Positions 8,593 to 17,702 of a stretch of 64,000 nt of DNA are shown here, piece by piece (positions within the stretch are counted from its first letter, which is position 1; each line of letters starts with the position of its first letter). Origin of the DNA: Dethiothermospora halolimnae (GTDB lineage: Bacteria > Bacillota > Clostridia > Tissierellales > VENL01); contig NZ_JBAKFX010000001.1 of the NCBI RefSeq assembly GCF_037577855.1, positions 1 to 64,000 of the forward strand, in the 5' to 3' direction. Both the position numbers and the translations under genes were made by a program. The notes under the pieces are model-generated. The model did no database searches and was not told the DNA's origin. It worked only from the letters and a program-made list of their open reading frames with translations.

Positions 8593-9073
8593 GTTTACTA
8601 AAATTATTATCAATTTTTTAGATACATATAATTTACCTTGGCTAATCTTAGCCCTAATGACATGGTCCTTAATCTATATTTCATGTTCTTTAAAACAGTT
8701 TTTTTACGCACTTCCTGTGGGTATCTGGACTATGGTGGTGGGGACAATCTTAGAGAACTTTTTTATTTATCATAAATTTTGGTCAGATCATTTTATTTTA
8801 GTTCATATTGGAGAGTTGGATTTGTTTCTTATTATTGGACCATTTTTCTCTATAGGACTATTATTAATAAGATTTCTTCCTAAAAGTTCCTTTGGAAAGT
8901 ATATGATTATTTTATTATTTTCAGCTATATCCGTTGGTATTGAGTTGATTGCTATAAAATTAGGTTTTCTATCTTATAATGCTGAAAAATGGAGCTTAAT
9001 ACACTCTTTAGGAGCATACTCTTTAAGTTTAATGAGTGGATTGGGATTTTATTATATTTATTATAATAAGTGA
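8591..9073 (+). CDS. Small multi-pass membrane protein (CBO0543-like)
   Basis: 160 residues with about five predicted membrane helices. The spacing, an acidic or aromatic loop (HFILVHIGELDLF) and the C-terminal pattern FLSYNAEKWSLIHS resemble the small CBO0543-type membrane proteins common in spore-forming Firmicutes, whose function is unknown. The start is TTG 8591 behind AGGAGG. No operon partner is evident. It is followed by a large hairpin at 9091-9148. Confidence 0.55.
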   Translation: MFTKIIINFLDTYNLPWLILALMTWSLIYISCSLKQFFYALPVGIWTMVVGTILENFFIYHKFWSDHFILVHIGELDLFLIIGPFFSIGLLLIRFLPKSSFGKYMIILLFSAISVGIELIAIKLGFLSYNAEKWSLIHSLGAYSLSLMSGLGFYYIYYNK

Positions 9074-9090
9074 AAAAACGTTATAACCTC

Positions 9091-9148
9091 AGCACCTGTA
9101 TTTATATAATTGTTATTTTTATTTTAAAATTATATAAATACAGGTGCT
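9091..9148 (+). terminator. Long inverted repeat after the membrane protein
   Basis: The arms 9091-9111 (beginning AGCACCTGTATTTATATAAT) and 9128-9148 form a perfect 21-bp stem with a 16-nt T-rich loop. It probably ends transcription of the preceding gene and isolates the UvrA-like operon that follows. Confidence 0.65.
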
Positions 9149-9262
9149 TAAAGTATTTCCACCTTATATCATAGTTGTAACTTATTTTTTCAATTTTTAA
9201 AGGATTTAAAATTTCCATGTTGAAATCTTATTTTAAATAAAAGTATATTAAGGTTGGTGCTT

Positions 9263-11698
9263 ATGAAGGAAATAAAAATAACAAATGCCCATATACATAA
9301 CTTAAAAAATATCAATATATCTATACCTAAAAATAAATTAACGGTTATAACAGGAGTTAGCGGCTCGGGGAAATCAAGCTTAGCTTTTGATATTATTTAT
9401 AAAGAGGGTAGAAACAATTATCTACATGCCATTGGATTCCCTAAGAATATAACAGGTAAAGATAGACCATTTGATACCATAAAGGGGCTATCCCCTACTA
9501 TTGCAGTGGAACAAAGATTGATAAAGGGAAGTAATCCCAGTTCTGTTGTTGGTACCATAACAAAGATCTATGAATATTTGAAGATGCTTTACTGCTACGA
9601 TGGAGAGATTACATGTCCCACATGTGGAAATATTATAGATAAAGATTTGATGTGCAAACATTGTAATACTAAAATAGAAAGATTATCTCCCCAACACTTT
9701 TCCTTTGGTTCCCCTACAGGTATGTGTATAAAATGCGGAGGACGGGGATATGTATATAAACTTGACTCTAAAAAAGTAATAGATAATCCCACTAAAACCC
9801 TAAAAGAAATATGTAAGCCAAGAACCATATTTTATCATATAGATAAAACATTAAAGGTTTTAAGTAAGGCATATGACTTTAGTTTAGATGAACCCTATAA
9901 AAGTTTATCAATTGATATAAAGAATGCCTTCTTATATGGCTTTTCATATAACAATAAGGAATATGACGGTATATTGAGTTATTTAAGGGATAGAATGATC
10001 ACAACAAAGGGGGTAAGCCAACTTATAAAAAGTAAATTTACTAGTGAAAATATATGTCCCGACTGTAATGGTCAAAGAATAGGTCATAGGGGAAGAAATA
10101 TTTACTTTATGGAAAAAAATATAGTTGATGTTTCCCAAATGACTATATTAAAACTTAAAAGTTTTCTTTTAAAAGCTCTAGAAAAAGCTAACTTATCGTC
10201 CTTTGGTAAAAAGAATATTAATATAATTTTAAAACAACTTAATAATATGATAGATGTTGGACTTTCCTATTTAACCCTATTTAGAAAAATATCCACCCTT
10301 AGTGGTGGTGAAGTCCAAAGACTCTTTTTAATGTCCCATTTAGGCTCTAAAATGGACTCCATAATATATATCTTTGATGAACCAACCTCGGGACTTCATG
10401 AAATGGAAAAGGGAACTCTCCTTGATAAAATAGAAAAGTTAAGGGACTTGGGAAATACCATTATAATAGTAGAACATGATAAAAACACTATAAAAAGGGC
10501 TGACCATATAATAGACCTTGGCATCTATGGAGGACAAAACGGGGGTGACATAGTCTATAAAGGGGACTATGATAATATTTTATTAAATAAAAAATCTATA
10601 ACGGGTAAATATCTATCCCAAAATTCCCCTCTAAATATTAGGGAAAATAATATGACAGTTTCAAACTTAACACCTATGCTAAATATCAAAAATATCAAAA
10701 CCAATAACTTAAAGGACATAGATGTTAATATCCCCCTTAAGGGAATTATTGGAATATGTGGAGTCTCTGGTAGTGGTAAAACTTCCCTTATACGTTATAC
10801 CTTAGCTCCAATACTAAAGGATTATTTTTCAAATAGGGGGAAAAATAGTGATGGATCTAGCCTTTTAGATAATAGAGTGGCACCTATATTTAATAACATA
10901 GAAGGACAGTCCAATCTATCCCAATATGATGGTGTGGCCTTTGTCTCCCAAATTCCTATAGGTAAAAACAGAACCTCTATTATGGCTACATATTTAGGTG
11001 TATGGAAATATATAAGAAAAATATTTTCAGATATTCCCTATGCTAAAAAAATGGGATATAAATCAGGATATTTTTCCTTTAACTCCAAGGGAGCCTGTGA
11101 ACACTGTGGCGGTTTAGGTTTTATAGAACATATGGTTAAATCCCCTAATATGGATATAGTTACTTCTACATGTCCAGAATGTAATGGTAATAGATACAAA
11201 GAAGATATCCTTAAAGTAAAATACAATAACAAAAACATATTAGATATTTTAAACATGAGCATATCAGAATCTCTAGACTTTTTTAGAGAAAATAAAAAAA
11301 TTCAGAAAATATTAAAATCTATAGATGATATGGGTATGGGATATATTCTTTTGGGACAACCTACTCCCACTTTAAGTGGCGGGGAAGCCCAAAGATTAAA
11401 GCTAGCTAGGGAGCTCACTAATACAAAAAAGAACTCAAAATCCATCTATATATTTGATGAGCCTACTACTGGTCTAAGCTTTTATGATATAGAAAAATTA
11501 TTAGTTATTATTGATAAACTATCTAAAAATGGAAATTTAATTATTATCATAGAACATGACCCTAATGTATTATCCTTCTGCGATCGGCTCATAGAATTAG
11601 GCCCTGGAGGAGGAAATAAAGGTGGAAAAATAATAGCAGAGGGCTCTCCCCTAGATTTAAAAAATGATGCTGATTCCATTATAGGTAAGTTTTTATAA
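9263..11698 (+). CDS. UvrA2-like ATPase 1 (no UvrB-binding domain)
   Basis: A tandem ABC ATPase of the UvrA family, 811 residues against about 950 for excision-repair UvrA. It has GVSGSGKSS near residue 31, LSGGEVQRLFL, FDEPTSGLH, a second GVSGSGKTS, LSGGEAQRLKLA and FDEPTTGLSFYD. Zinc-type motifs include CPTCG...CKHC, CIKCGGRGY, CPDCNG and CEHCGG...CPECNG. The UvrB-binding domain expected after the EYLKMLY segment is missing, and the sequence passes directly into a short zinc segment. This is the UvrA2/DrrC-like architecture, so nucleotide excision with UvrB is unlikely. ATG 9263, 9 nt after AAGG, is preferred to TTG 9254. It is the first gene of a three-gene run with a second UvrA2 (26-nt gap) and a serine hydrolase. 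Proposed role: removing DNA-bound drugs or adducts. Confidence 0.85.
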   Translation: MKEIKITNAHIHNLKNINISIPKNKLTVITGVSGSGKSSLAFDIIYKEGRNNYLHAIGFPKNITGKDRPFDTIKGLSPTIAVEQRLIKGSNPSSVVGTITKIYEYLKMLYCYDGEITCPTCGNIIDKDLMCKHCNTKIERLSPQHFSFGSPTGMCIKCGGRGYVYKLDSKKVIDNPTKTLKEICKPRTIFYHIDKTLKVLSKAYDFSLDEPYKSLSIDIKNAFLYGFSYNNKEYDGILSYLRDRMITTKGVSQLIKSKFTSENICPDCNGQRIGHRGRNIYFMEKNIVDVSQMTILKLKSFLLKALEKANLSSFGKKNINIILKQLNNMIDVGLSYLTLFRKISTLSGGEVQRLFLMSHLGSKMDSIIYIFDEPTSGLHEMEKGTLLDKIEKLRDLGNTIIIVEHDKNTIKRADHIIDLGIYGGQNGGDIVYKGDYDNILLNKKSITGKYLSQNSPLNIRENNMTVSNLTPMLNIKNIKTNNLKDIDVNIPLKGIIGICGVSGSGKTSLIRYTLAPILKDYFSNRGKNSDGSSLLDNRVAPIFNNIEGQSNLSQYDGVAFVSQIPIGKNRTSIMATYLGVWKYIRKIFSDIPYAKKMGYKSGYFSFNSKGACEHCGGLGFIEHMVKSPNMDIVTSTCPECNGNRYKEDILKVKYNNKNILDILNMSISESLDFFRENKKIQKILKSIDDMGMGYILLGQPTPTLSGGEAQRLKLARELTNTKKNSKSIYIFDEPTTGLSFYDIEKLLVIIDKLSKNGNLIIIIEHDPNVLSFCDRLIELGPGGGNKGGKIIAEGSPLDLKNDADSIIGKFL

Positions 11699-11724
11699 TA
11701 TATTAAATTATGTGAGGTTTTATT

Positions 11725-14103
11725 ATGAAAAATATAAAAGTGAAAAATGCTTATTTAAATAATTTAAAAAACATAGATTTAACTATTCCAAAGGATAAAT
11801 TTGTTGTTGTCACAGGGGTAAGTGGCTCAGGAAAATCCAGTATGGTCTTTGATATTATATTTCAAACTGGAAGAAAGGGATATTTACAATCCATAGGTAT
11901 ACTACCCATGATAGATGAAAAGGAATACTATGATACCATAGAAGGAATAGGTCCTACAGTTGCAGTTAAGCAAAGTATAATAAAAGAAAGTAACCCTAGG
12001 TCAATTGTAGGTACTAAAACTAAAATATATGATTATCTAAGGTTATTTTATTCCTTAGAAGGGATCATAGAGTGTTCCATATGTGGCTCTAAAACAAATG
12101 AAAATCTAGTCTGTGAGTCCTGTGGTAATGTAGAGGAAAAATTACACCCTCCTGTTTTTTCCTTTAATACCCCTAGGGGGATGTGTTTACGATGTAGAGG
12201 TAGGGGTTATGTATCACAAGTGGATGTTAATAAGATATTAGACAATAAAGACCTTTCCCTAAGGGAAATCTGTAAAAAGTTAAATATAACTTCATCCAGG
12301 ATAAAAAAAGAATTGAGAGAACTTCCAGATTCCTTTAACTTTGATATAAATACCCCCTTTAAAAATTTAGATGAAGAAGTTAAGGATATATTTTTATATG
12401 GTGGTGAATTCGGTGACTGTGGAGACTTTTGGGGAGTAGTAAACTATTTTCATTGGAAAGCAGCTAAGGGTAGAGTCTCCCCTGGGATAATAAAAAGAAA
12501 AACCTGTCCAAAGTGTAATGGTTATAAGGTAGGAGATGAAGCTAGAAGGGTGACAGTTATGGACAAGCACATAGCCCAAGTAGGAAATATGACTATTAAA
12601 AATTTAAAGAACTTTTTATCAAAGTTACATAATCAAAGTCTATCTAATTATGGAAAAAACATATTAAACATAATATCAAATCAAATACAAGATATTATTG
12701 ATGTGGGACTTTCCCACCTTACCCTCTATAGACCCATGCCCACATTAAGCGGTGGTGAAATCCAAAGACTCTTTTTAGCATCCCATTTAGATTGTGAGAT
12801 GGAGTCTTTAACATACATATTTGATGAACCCACCATGGGATTACATGAACTAGAAAAGAAAAAACTCCTTAGTAAAATAGAAAAACTTAAAAACCTAGGC
12901 AATAGTGTTATAATCGTTGAACATGATAAGAACACAATAAAAAAATCCGATTATATAATAGATTTTGGTCCCCTTGCCGGTGAGTTAGGGGGAGAAGTGA
13001 TCTATGAAGGTGATTATAAGGGCTTATTATCCTGTGATAAGTCTATCACAGGTCAATTTTTATCGGGGAAAATAAATATACCCTATAAAAATAAATATAA
13101 AAATATAACTAACTTAACCCCTAAACTATTTATGGAAAATATAAGTACAAATAACCTGAAAAATATAAGTGTAGAAATACCCTTAGGTATGTTAGTGGGT
13201 ATATCAGGGGTTTCAGGCAGTGGTAAAAGCTCTTTGATATCCCACACACTGATACCTAAATTAAAATCATATTTTAAGTATGGTAAATATTCTAATATTA
13301 AAGGCATGGAGAATGTTGCTGATTACAAAGAAATGTCCCAAGACCCCATAGGAAGAAATAGACGCTCTATCCCAATGACCTACCTAAACATATGGGATGA
13401 GATTAGAAATATTTTTTCCAATCTACCTATATCTAAAAAATCAAATTATACTTTAGGGAATTTTTCTTTTAACTCAACGGGAGCTTGTCCTGTATGTCAG
13501 GGTATAGGATATATGGAAGAAAATCTAGGTGAGTTTGGTAAGGTATCCTATATATGTAGTGAATGTGAAGGTAAAAGATATAATATCGATATTTTGAAGG
13601 TTAAATATAAAGATAAAAATATAGCAGATATTCTAGACATGAGTGTTTCTGAAGGAACAATATTCTTTAAAAATCACGAAAATATTTATAATATGCTAAG
13701 TACACTGGAAAAAGTAGGTATGGGTTATATAAAATTAGGACAACCCACACCCACCCTTAGTGGCGGCGAAGCCCAAAGAATAAAGCTTGCAAAGGATATT
13801 GGTAATAAAAAGTCATGTAAGGATAAATTAAATACACTATATATACTTGATGAACCTACTACTGGTCTAAGTTTTTATGATACATCTAAGTTATTATCAC
13901 TATTAGATCAACTAATAAAGGATAATAATTCTATCATTGTTATAGAACATGACCCCGATGTATTATCCTTCTGCGACTGGATTATTGAACTTGGTCCTAA
14001 TGGTGGAAATGAAGGTGGACAAGTGATAGCTGAAGGTTCCCCTTTGGATTTAAAAAATAATAAAAACTCAAAAATAGGTGAGTTTCTAAAGGTGGTGGAT
14101 TAA
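11725..14103 (+). CDS. UvrA2-like ATPase 2, tandem paralogue
   Basis: 792 residues, clearly paralogous to the preceding gene across its whole length. It has GVSGSGKSS near residue 32, LSGGEIQRLFL, FDEPTMGLHELE, a second GVSGSGKSS, LSGGEAQRIKLA and LDEPTTGLSFYD. The zinc motifs are CSICGS...CESCG, CLRCRGRGY, CPKCNG and CPVCQG...CSECEG. The UvrB-binding domain is again missing. UvrA works as a dimer, so two divergent subunits in one operon could form a heterodimer. The start at ATG 11725 follows GTGAGG. Its TAA shares one base with the ATG of the serine hydrolase, implying translational coupling and a joint function. Confidence 0.85.
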   Translation: MKNIKVKNAYLNNLKNIDLTIPKDKFVVVTGVSGSGKSSMVFDIIFQTGRKGYLQSIGILPMIDEKEYYDTIEGIGPTVAVKQSIIKESNPRSIVGTKTKIYDYLRLFYSLEGIIECSICGSKTNENLVCESCGNVEEKLHPPVFSFNTPRGMCLRCRGRGYVSQVDVNKILDNKDLSLREICKKLNITSSRIKKELRELPDSFNFDINTPFKNLDEEVKDIFLYGGEFGDCGDFWGVVNYFHWKAAKGRVSPGIIKRKTCPKCNGYKVGDEARRVTVMDKHIAQVGNMTIKNLKNFLSKLHNQSLSNYGKNILNIISNQIQDIIDVGLSHLTLYRPMPTLSGGEIQRLFLASHLDCEMESLTYIFDEPTMGLHELEKKKLLSKIEKLKNLGNSVIIVEHDKNTIKKSDYIIDFGPLAGELGGEVIYEGDYKGLLSCDKSITGQFLSGKINIPYKNKYKNITNLTPKLFMENISTNNLKNISVEIPLGMLVGISGVSGSGKSSLISHTLIPKLKSYFKYGKYSNIKGMENVADYKEMSQDPIGRNRRSIPMTYLNIWDEIRNIFSNLPISKKSNYTLGNFSFNSTGACPVCQGIGYMEENLGEFGKVSYICSECEGKRYNIDILKVKYKDKNIADILDMSVSEGTIFFKNHENIYNMLSTLEKVGMGYIKLGQPTPTLSGGEAQRIKLAKDIGNKKSCKDKLNTLYILDEPTTGLSFYDTSKLLSLLDQLIKDNNSIIVIEHDPDVLSFCDWIIELGPNGGNEGGQVIAEGSPLDLKNNKNSKIGEFLKVVD

Positions 14104-15092
14104 TGGAAAAGTTAGATTTTAATACATCTACTTTTAAGTCCTGGGATGATATAGATATTAAGGTGGATAAAGAAATATTAAAAAATATCGATATAGATGT
14201 GGTTGGAAAACTAAAAACAGTAAATGCCATATTAGTACTAAAGGAAAACTATATTGTTTTTGAAAAATATTATAATGACCATAATAAAAATGATTTACAC
14301 CCTGTTATGTCTATAACCAAAAGTATTATTTCTATTTTGATAGGAATAGCCATTGATAAGGGCTATATTAAAGATGTAAACGAAAAAATATTAGACTTTT
14401 TCCCAGAGTATAAATCTAGAGATATTGATTGCCTTATTAGAAGAGTAACGATAAAGGACTTACTTACAATGACCTCTGGAATACTATGGCAAAATCGAGG
14501 CATGAAAGAACCCCTTTTAGATAGAATGAAAAGAAGTAAAGACTGGACAGAGTTTATATTAACACTACCTATAGAACCAAACCTAGTTGATAGGTTTTTA
14601 TATAATAGTTCCAGTTCCCATCTACTATCTATAATAATATCTAAGTCAACTAATATGTCTGCTAAAGAGTTTTCTAAAAAATATCTATTTAGTCACCTAG
14701 GTATAGAAGATATAAAGTGGGAAACAGACCCCCAAGGTAATAGTATTGGAGGCTATGGACTTTCTTTAAAACCAAGGGATATGGCTAAGATAGGCCAACT
14801 ATATCTTAATAATGGTATTTGGAACAATGACAATGTCCTATCGGGTAATTGGATAAAGACATCAACTACCCCCTATTCAAATGGGAATGATATAGGGAAA
14901 TATGGCTATCATTGGTGGATAAGTAAAGATAGTAGACGCCATATCTACTTTGCTTTAGGCTATGGTGGCCAATATATAATAAATGTTCCACAAAAAAACA
15001 CCTCAGTAGTTATTGTATCCCATGCCAATAGGGGGCAGTGGAATTCTCCAAAATATTTATTAGACAAATATATTTTGCCCTCTATAAAATAA
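14103..15092 (+). CDS. Beta-lactamase-fold serine hydrolase coupled to UvrA2 pair
   Basis: 329 residues of the AmpC/penicillin-binding-protein-like fold without a signal peptide, hence cytoplasmic. The catalytic SxxK is S70-I-T-K73. The second motif is a YNS in FLYNSSSSHLLS, and the third-motif position reads LGYGGQY instead of KTG. Such proteins are usually esterases, D-aminopeptidases or amidases rather than true beta-lactamases. A cytoplasmic location beside DNA-binding UvrA2 ATPases argues against a cell-wall role and for hydrolysis of an intracellular compound. The gene overlaps the UvrA2 stop by one base. A diverged copy of the same pairing occurs at 28998-32319. Substrate unknown. Confidence 0.8.
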   Translation: MEKLDFNTSTFKSWDDIDIKVDKEILKNIDIDVVGKLKTVNAILVLKENYIVFEKYYNDHNKNDLHPVMSITKSIISILIGIAIDKGYIKDVNEKILDFFPEYKSRDIDCLIRRVTIKDLLTMTSGILWQNRGMKEPLLDRMKRSKDWTEFILTLPIEPNLVDRFLYNSSSSHLLSIIISKSTNMSAKEFSKKYLFSHLGIEDIKWETDPQGNSIGGYGLSLKPRDMAKIGQLYLNNGIWNNDNVLSGNWIKTSTTPYSNGNDIGKYGYHWWISKDSRRHIYFALGYGGQYIINVPQKNTSVVIVSHANRGQWNSPKYLLDKYILPSIK

Positions 15093-15097
15093 AAGCT

Positions 15098-15124
15098 AAG
15101 ATAAAGGGCCTATCCCTTTATCTT
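15098..15124. terminator. Bidirectional terminator
   Basis: AAGATAAAGGG and CCCTTTATCTT form an 11-bp stem with a 5-nt loop. It lies between the converging serine hydrolase gene and the flavoprotein operon. Confidence 0.8.
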
Positions 15125-15129
15125 ATCCT

Positions 15130-15534
15130 TTATATCTCTCCCTCTCCATTAAGGGCATTTTCTACTGCCTTTAGTATGATCTTACTACTAATAGTAGCTC
15201 CTGAAACATAATCTACATCTAGACCCTGTTTTTCTATTATCCTATCATTTATTTCATGACCAGATTTTCCTGGTCCATGACTATGTTCTATAATATCAAT
15301 CCCAGTTATTTTATTATCCTCAACCACTACTTTTAATTTAACCTTTGACATTTCATTAAGAGTATATTTTCCTATATATTCTCCATCATTAATATCCGAT
15401 AAGTCTATATTATTGATTTCTACAGCCTCTGCCGCCTCTTTTACATTATCAAGCTTTAAATAAAAACTTATTCCCCCTACTGCAACTAATATAATGATTA
15501 CAAGTAACCCTATTTTTAGAGCTTTTTTCATCAT
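15130..15534 (-). CDS. Membrane-anchored FMN-binding-domain protein
   Basis: A single N-terminal membrane helix (KIGLLVIIILVAVGGISFYL) is followed by one extracytoplasmic FMN_bind domain. The domain carries IIEHSHGPGKSG and the flavinylation signature VSGATISSK, in which Thr is the usual covalent FMN attachment site. Such proteins pass electrons to extracellular acceptors or to partner reductases. ATG 15534, just after AAGGAGAGG, is preferred to an upstream in-frame TTG at 15555 that overlaps the previous gene. It is the last gene of a TetR-led operon with two flavodoxin-fold oxidoreductases, which could supply reducing equivalents. No ApbE flavin transferase is in the window. Confidence 0.75.
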   Translation of the reverse strand: MMKKALKIGLLVIIILVAVGGISFYLKLDNVKEAAEAVEINNIDLSDINDGEYIGKYTLNEMSKVKLKVVVEDNKITGIDIIEHSHGPGKSGHEINDRIIEKQGLDVDYVSGATISSKIILKAVENALNGEGEI

Positions 15535-15547
15535 AACCCTCTCCTTT

Positions 15548-16219
15548 TTATTCAATATACACTTTTCTTTTTATATCTCTAACCCCATTATCTTTAGCAA
15601 ATTTTTTATTATTATGATTTAATAACATAGCCAAGGGTCTATATAATATTTTAGGCATTTTAAATGTTATTAAATCTTGAGCCTTATAAGATATACTACT
15701 TTCCTTTAAAACCTCCTCTACTAAAATGGTAAAGCCGGCGATGATTTTCTCTCCCCTTTTTCCTAACTCATTAATTGGCATTCCATCTATGACTGCACCC
15801 CCTCCATAACTTAATCCCCCTAACCATTTCATTTCTGTAGTTTTGGCAAAAAATCTACAAGATTCTATTAATGGTTTACAAACCTTTATATCAATAAATC
15901 CACTTTGAGCTATTGCAAAAAAACTTTTTCCCTTTAATTGGTTTCTAAGTTCATTGGATAACTTTTCAAAGAACCAAATATTTGTATAGGGAAGGGTATC
16001 CACATATAGGGGAGATATTATACCTATAACATCAACATCTATTAATATATTCTTTAGATTATTAAAATCTTCTTTTTGATTAAAATAATCTATAATATGT
16101 ATTATATTAGCTTCATGCCCCTTATCTGCAGTGATATCTTTTATTGCTTTAGCAAAACTATAGGACGTTTTTTTCTTTCTATTGCTACCATTTAATAAGA
16201 GAATTTTCTTTTTATCCAT
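15548..16219 (-). CDS. NAD(P)H-dependent FMN reductase-like flavoprotein
   Basis: A flavodoxin-fold protein of 223 residues. The phosphate-binding loop LLNGSNRKKKTSYSF binds FMN, and IGIISPLYVDTLPY resembles the second flavin-contact loop of NADPH-dependent FMN reductases. No iron-sulfur motif is present. It starts inside the end of the preceding gene (8-bp overlap) behind AGAGGTG, so the two are translationally coupled. It is likely a redox partner in the operon at 15130-17394. The substrate is not evident. Confidence 0.75.
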   Translation of the reverse strand: MDKKKILLLNGSNRKKKTSYSFAKAIKDITADKGHEANIIHIIDYFNQKEDFNNLKNILIDVDVIGIISPLYVDTLPYTNIWFFEKLSNELRNQLKGKSFFAIAQSGFIDIKVCKPLIESCRFFAKTTEMKWLGGLSYGGGAVIDGMPINELGKRGEKIIAGFTILVEEVLKESSISYKAQDLITFKMPKILYRPLAMLLNHNNKKFAKDNGVRDIKRKVYIE

Positions 16220-16769
16220 AATTAATCACCTCTTTAATAGATAATAATACATCTTCTTTAATTTTTTCTATATCCTTTAGTGGATTAATAGTAATGGCTC
16301 TATGTTTATACTGAAAGTTTATGGCATTTCTCTTAACTAATCTTTTAAAAGCCTCTTTTTCACCTTCTATATTCTGTTCTACTATACCAATACCTATTAA
16401 AGACTTGTTCTTATAACGCATGGGATGGAGAAGGTTTCCCTTTTCAACTTTATAAAGGGGAAGACTTAAGGGCATGAATCTATCGACGGCTTTTTTAAGA
16501 CAGAAAGAATAGCCTCCAAATCTTATTGGTGTAATCATCATAAGTACATGACATTTGGCTATAGACTTATATATATCTATCATGTCATCATTAAGTATAC
16601 ATTCTCCCGGGGCTCTAACTCCACAGGCTCCACAGGAAATACAGGGCTTAATTTTCATATCCTCTAATCTATAATAGGTTACTCTTTTATCCTTAGCCTC
16701 CAGTAGCTTAGTTATAGTGTTTCCTATATGACTATCCTTCTCTGTACCATCTAATATCACAATACCCAT
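16212..16769 (-). CDS. Flavodoxin-fold oxidoreductase with CxxCGxCG motif
   Basis: 185 residues. ILDGTEKDSHIGNT forms the FMN phosphate loop. KPCISCGACGVRAPGEC carries a cysteine cluster like that of iron-sulfur flavoproteins and NADPH-dependent FMN reductases of anaerobes, followed by the typical acidic DDM. VLMMITPIRFGGYS is the second flavin loop. It starts behind AAAGGAGATG, 13 nt after the TetR gene stop, and overlaps the next reductase. The cysteines could bind a 4Fe-4S cluster or a disulfide; the sequence does not decide. Confidence 0.75.
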   Translation of the reverse strand: MGIVILDGTEKDSHIGNTITKLLEAKDKRVTYYRLEDMKIKPCISCGACGVRAPGECILNDDMIDIYKSIAKCHVLMMITPIRFGGYSFCLKKAVDRFMPLSLPLYKVEKGNLLHPMRYKNKSLIGIGIVEQNIEGEKEAFKRLVKRNAINFQYKHRAITINPLKDIEKIKEDVLLSIKEVINYG

Positions 16770-16782
16770 AGTCCCATCTCCT

Positions 16783-17394
16783 TTACATATTAATAATTCT
16801 CTCAGTCATACAATGAATATGATACTCTATAAGTTTATCTTTTTGCTCCTTTGATATTTCCTTTTCAGTAATCATTTTTAATATAAGTCCGAAGGTTGCA
16901 GACCATATTATTTGGGCTGTTAATTCTATTTCATTATCATCTTTACTATGAGATAGTTCTTTGATTCCTTCACATAACATACCTATCCCCTTATTTTTAT
17001 GGGCAACCCCTTTAAAAAGTACCGATGTATGTTCAAGTATGCTACTTGAGTCATTAAGGAGCATATTTTTATATTTATCCGGTATTTCTAAAGCCATATA
17101 TATATATCTTCTTAGTGATTCCTTCATTTTTTCTTTAGGGTCATTAGATATACCTTCAGCCGATAATAAAGTTTTTATAACCTTTTGATATTCCTTTTCC
17201 ATAAGTTGATTTATTATATCCTCTTTATTATCAAAATAATGATATATAATAGGGGGTGAATATTCTATCATTTTAGCAATCTTTCTTATTGATACCTTAT
17301 CTATCCCCTCTTTTGTAATAATCTCATTTGCTGCATCTAAAATAAGATTTCTTTTTTCCCTTTTCTCCCGCTCTTTACGTTCTTTTATTCCCAA
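16783..17394 (-). CDS. TetR-family repressor of the flavoprotein operon
   Basis: 203 residues from the TTG at 17394, which is preceded by AAAGGAG. An in-frame ATG farther upstream (17475) would lie inside the promoter and is rejected. The N-terminal helix-turn-helix contains ILDAANEIITKEGIDKVSIR and YHYFDNKEDII, both typical of TetR. The ligand-binding domain is unremarkable. It is the first gene of the operon and probably autoregulates through the palindrome at 17423-17449. Confidence 0.85.
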   Translation of the reverse strand: MGIKERKEREKREKRNLILDAANEIITKEGIDKVSIRKIAKMIEYSPPIIYHYFDNKEDIINQLMEKEYQKVIKTLLSAEGISNDPKEKMKESLRRYIYMALEIPDKYKNMLLNDSSSILEHTSVLFKGVAHKNKGIGMLCEGIKELSHSKDDNEIELTAQIIWSATFGLILKMITEKEISKEQKDKLIEYHIHCMTERIINM

Positions 17395-17422
17395 TACCTT
17401 TTCACTCCTTTTTAATTTCGTT

Positions 17423-17449
17423 AATATATTTAACACTGTTAAATATATT
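17423..17449 (-). promoter_or_regulatory. Candidate TetR operator, perfect palindrome
   Basis: AATATATTTAACA, a central C and TGTTAAATATATT give a perfect 13+1+13 palindrome. It overlaps the end of the -10 element and the expected transcription start, the classic position for a TetR-type repressor. Confidence 0.75.
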
Positions 17450-17475
17450 ATACTCTTTTGATAAATATATGTCAA
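17447..17475 (-). promoter_or_regulatory. Consensus sigma-A promoter of the TetR/flavoprotein operon
   Basis: On the minus strand TTGACA (17475-17470) is followed after 17 nt by TATAAT (17452-17447). Both hexamers are perfect consensus. It drives the TetR gene and three flavoprotein genes. Confidence 0.8.
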
Positions 17476-17510
17476 TCCTTAATAATAAAACACCGGTGAC
17501 TTTGTTCTAC

Positions 17511-17555
17511 ACCTCAAAAAAAGGAAATCCCAGTGGGATTTCCTTTTTTTGAGGT
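17511..17555 (-). terminator. Terminator of the glycosidase gene, perfect 22-bp stem
   Basis: Two 22-nt arms, beginning ACCTCAAAAAAAGGAAATCC at 17511, pair perfectly around a single G at 17533. It lies between the minus-strand GHL10-like gene and the flavoprotein operon promoter. Confidence 0.75.
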
Positions 17556-17702
17556 CTGTTTTATTATAAACAATGCATTTGACAGCAAATTTGTATTATA
17601 TAAAGGTTTGACCCTTCATAAGAATAGATATTATCAAGTAAAAACAGTATCGGCTAGACATACATATATTTTAATTGATAATTATTATCATCTACATTTA
17701 TA

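Noticed and set aside
9263..14103. Annotating these as the housekeeping excinuclease subunit UvrA
   Set aside because: Both lack the UvrB-binding domain, are 140 to 160 residues shorter than UvrA, and no uvrB or uvrC lies nearby.
14103..15092. True beta-lactamase conferring beta-lactam resistance
   Set aside because: No signal peptide, and the KTG motif is replaced by GYGGQ. The operon partner is a DNA-binding ATPase.
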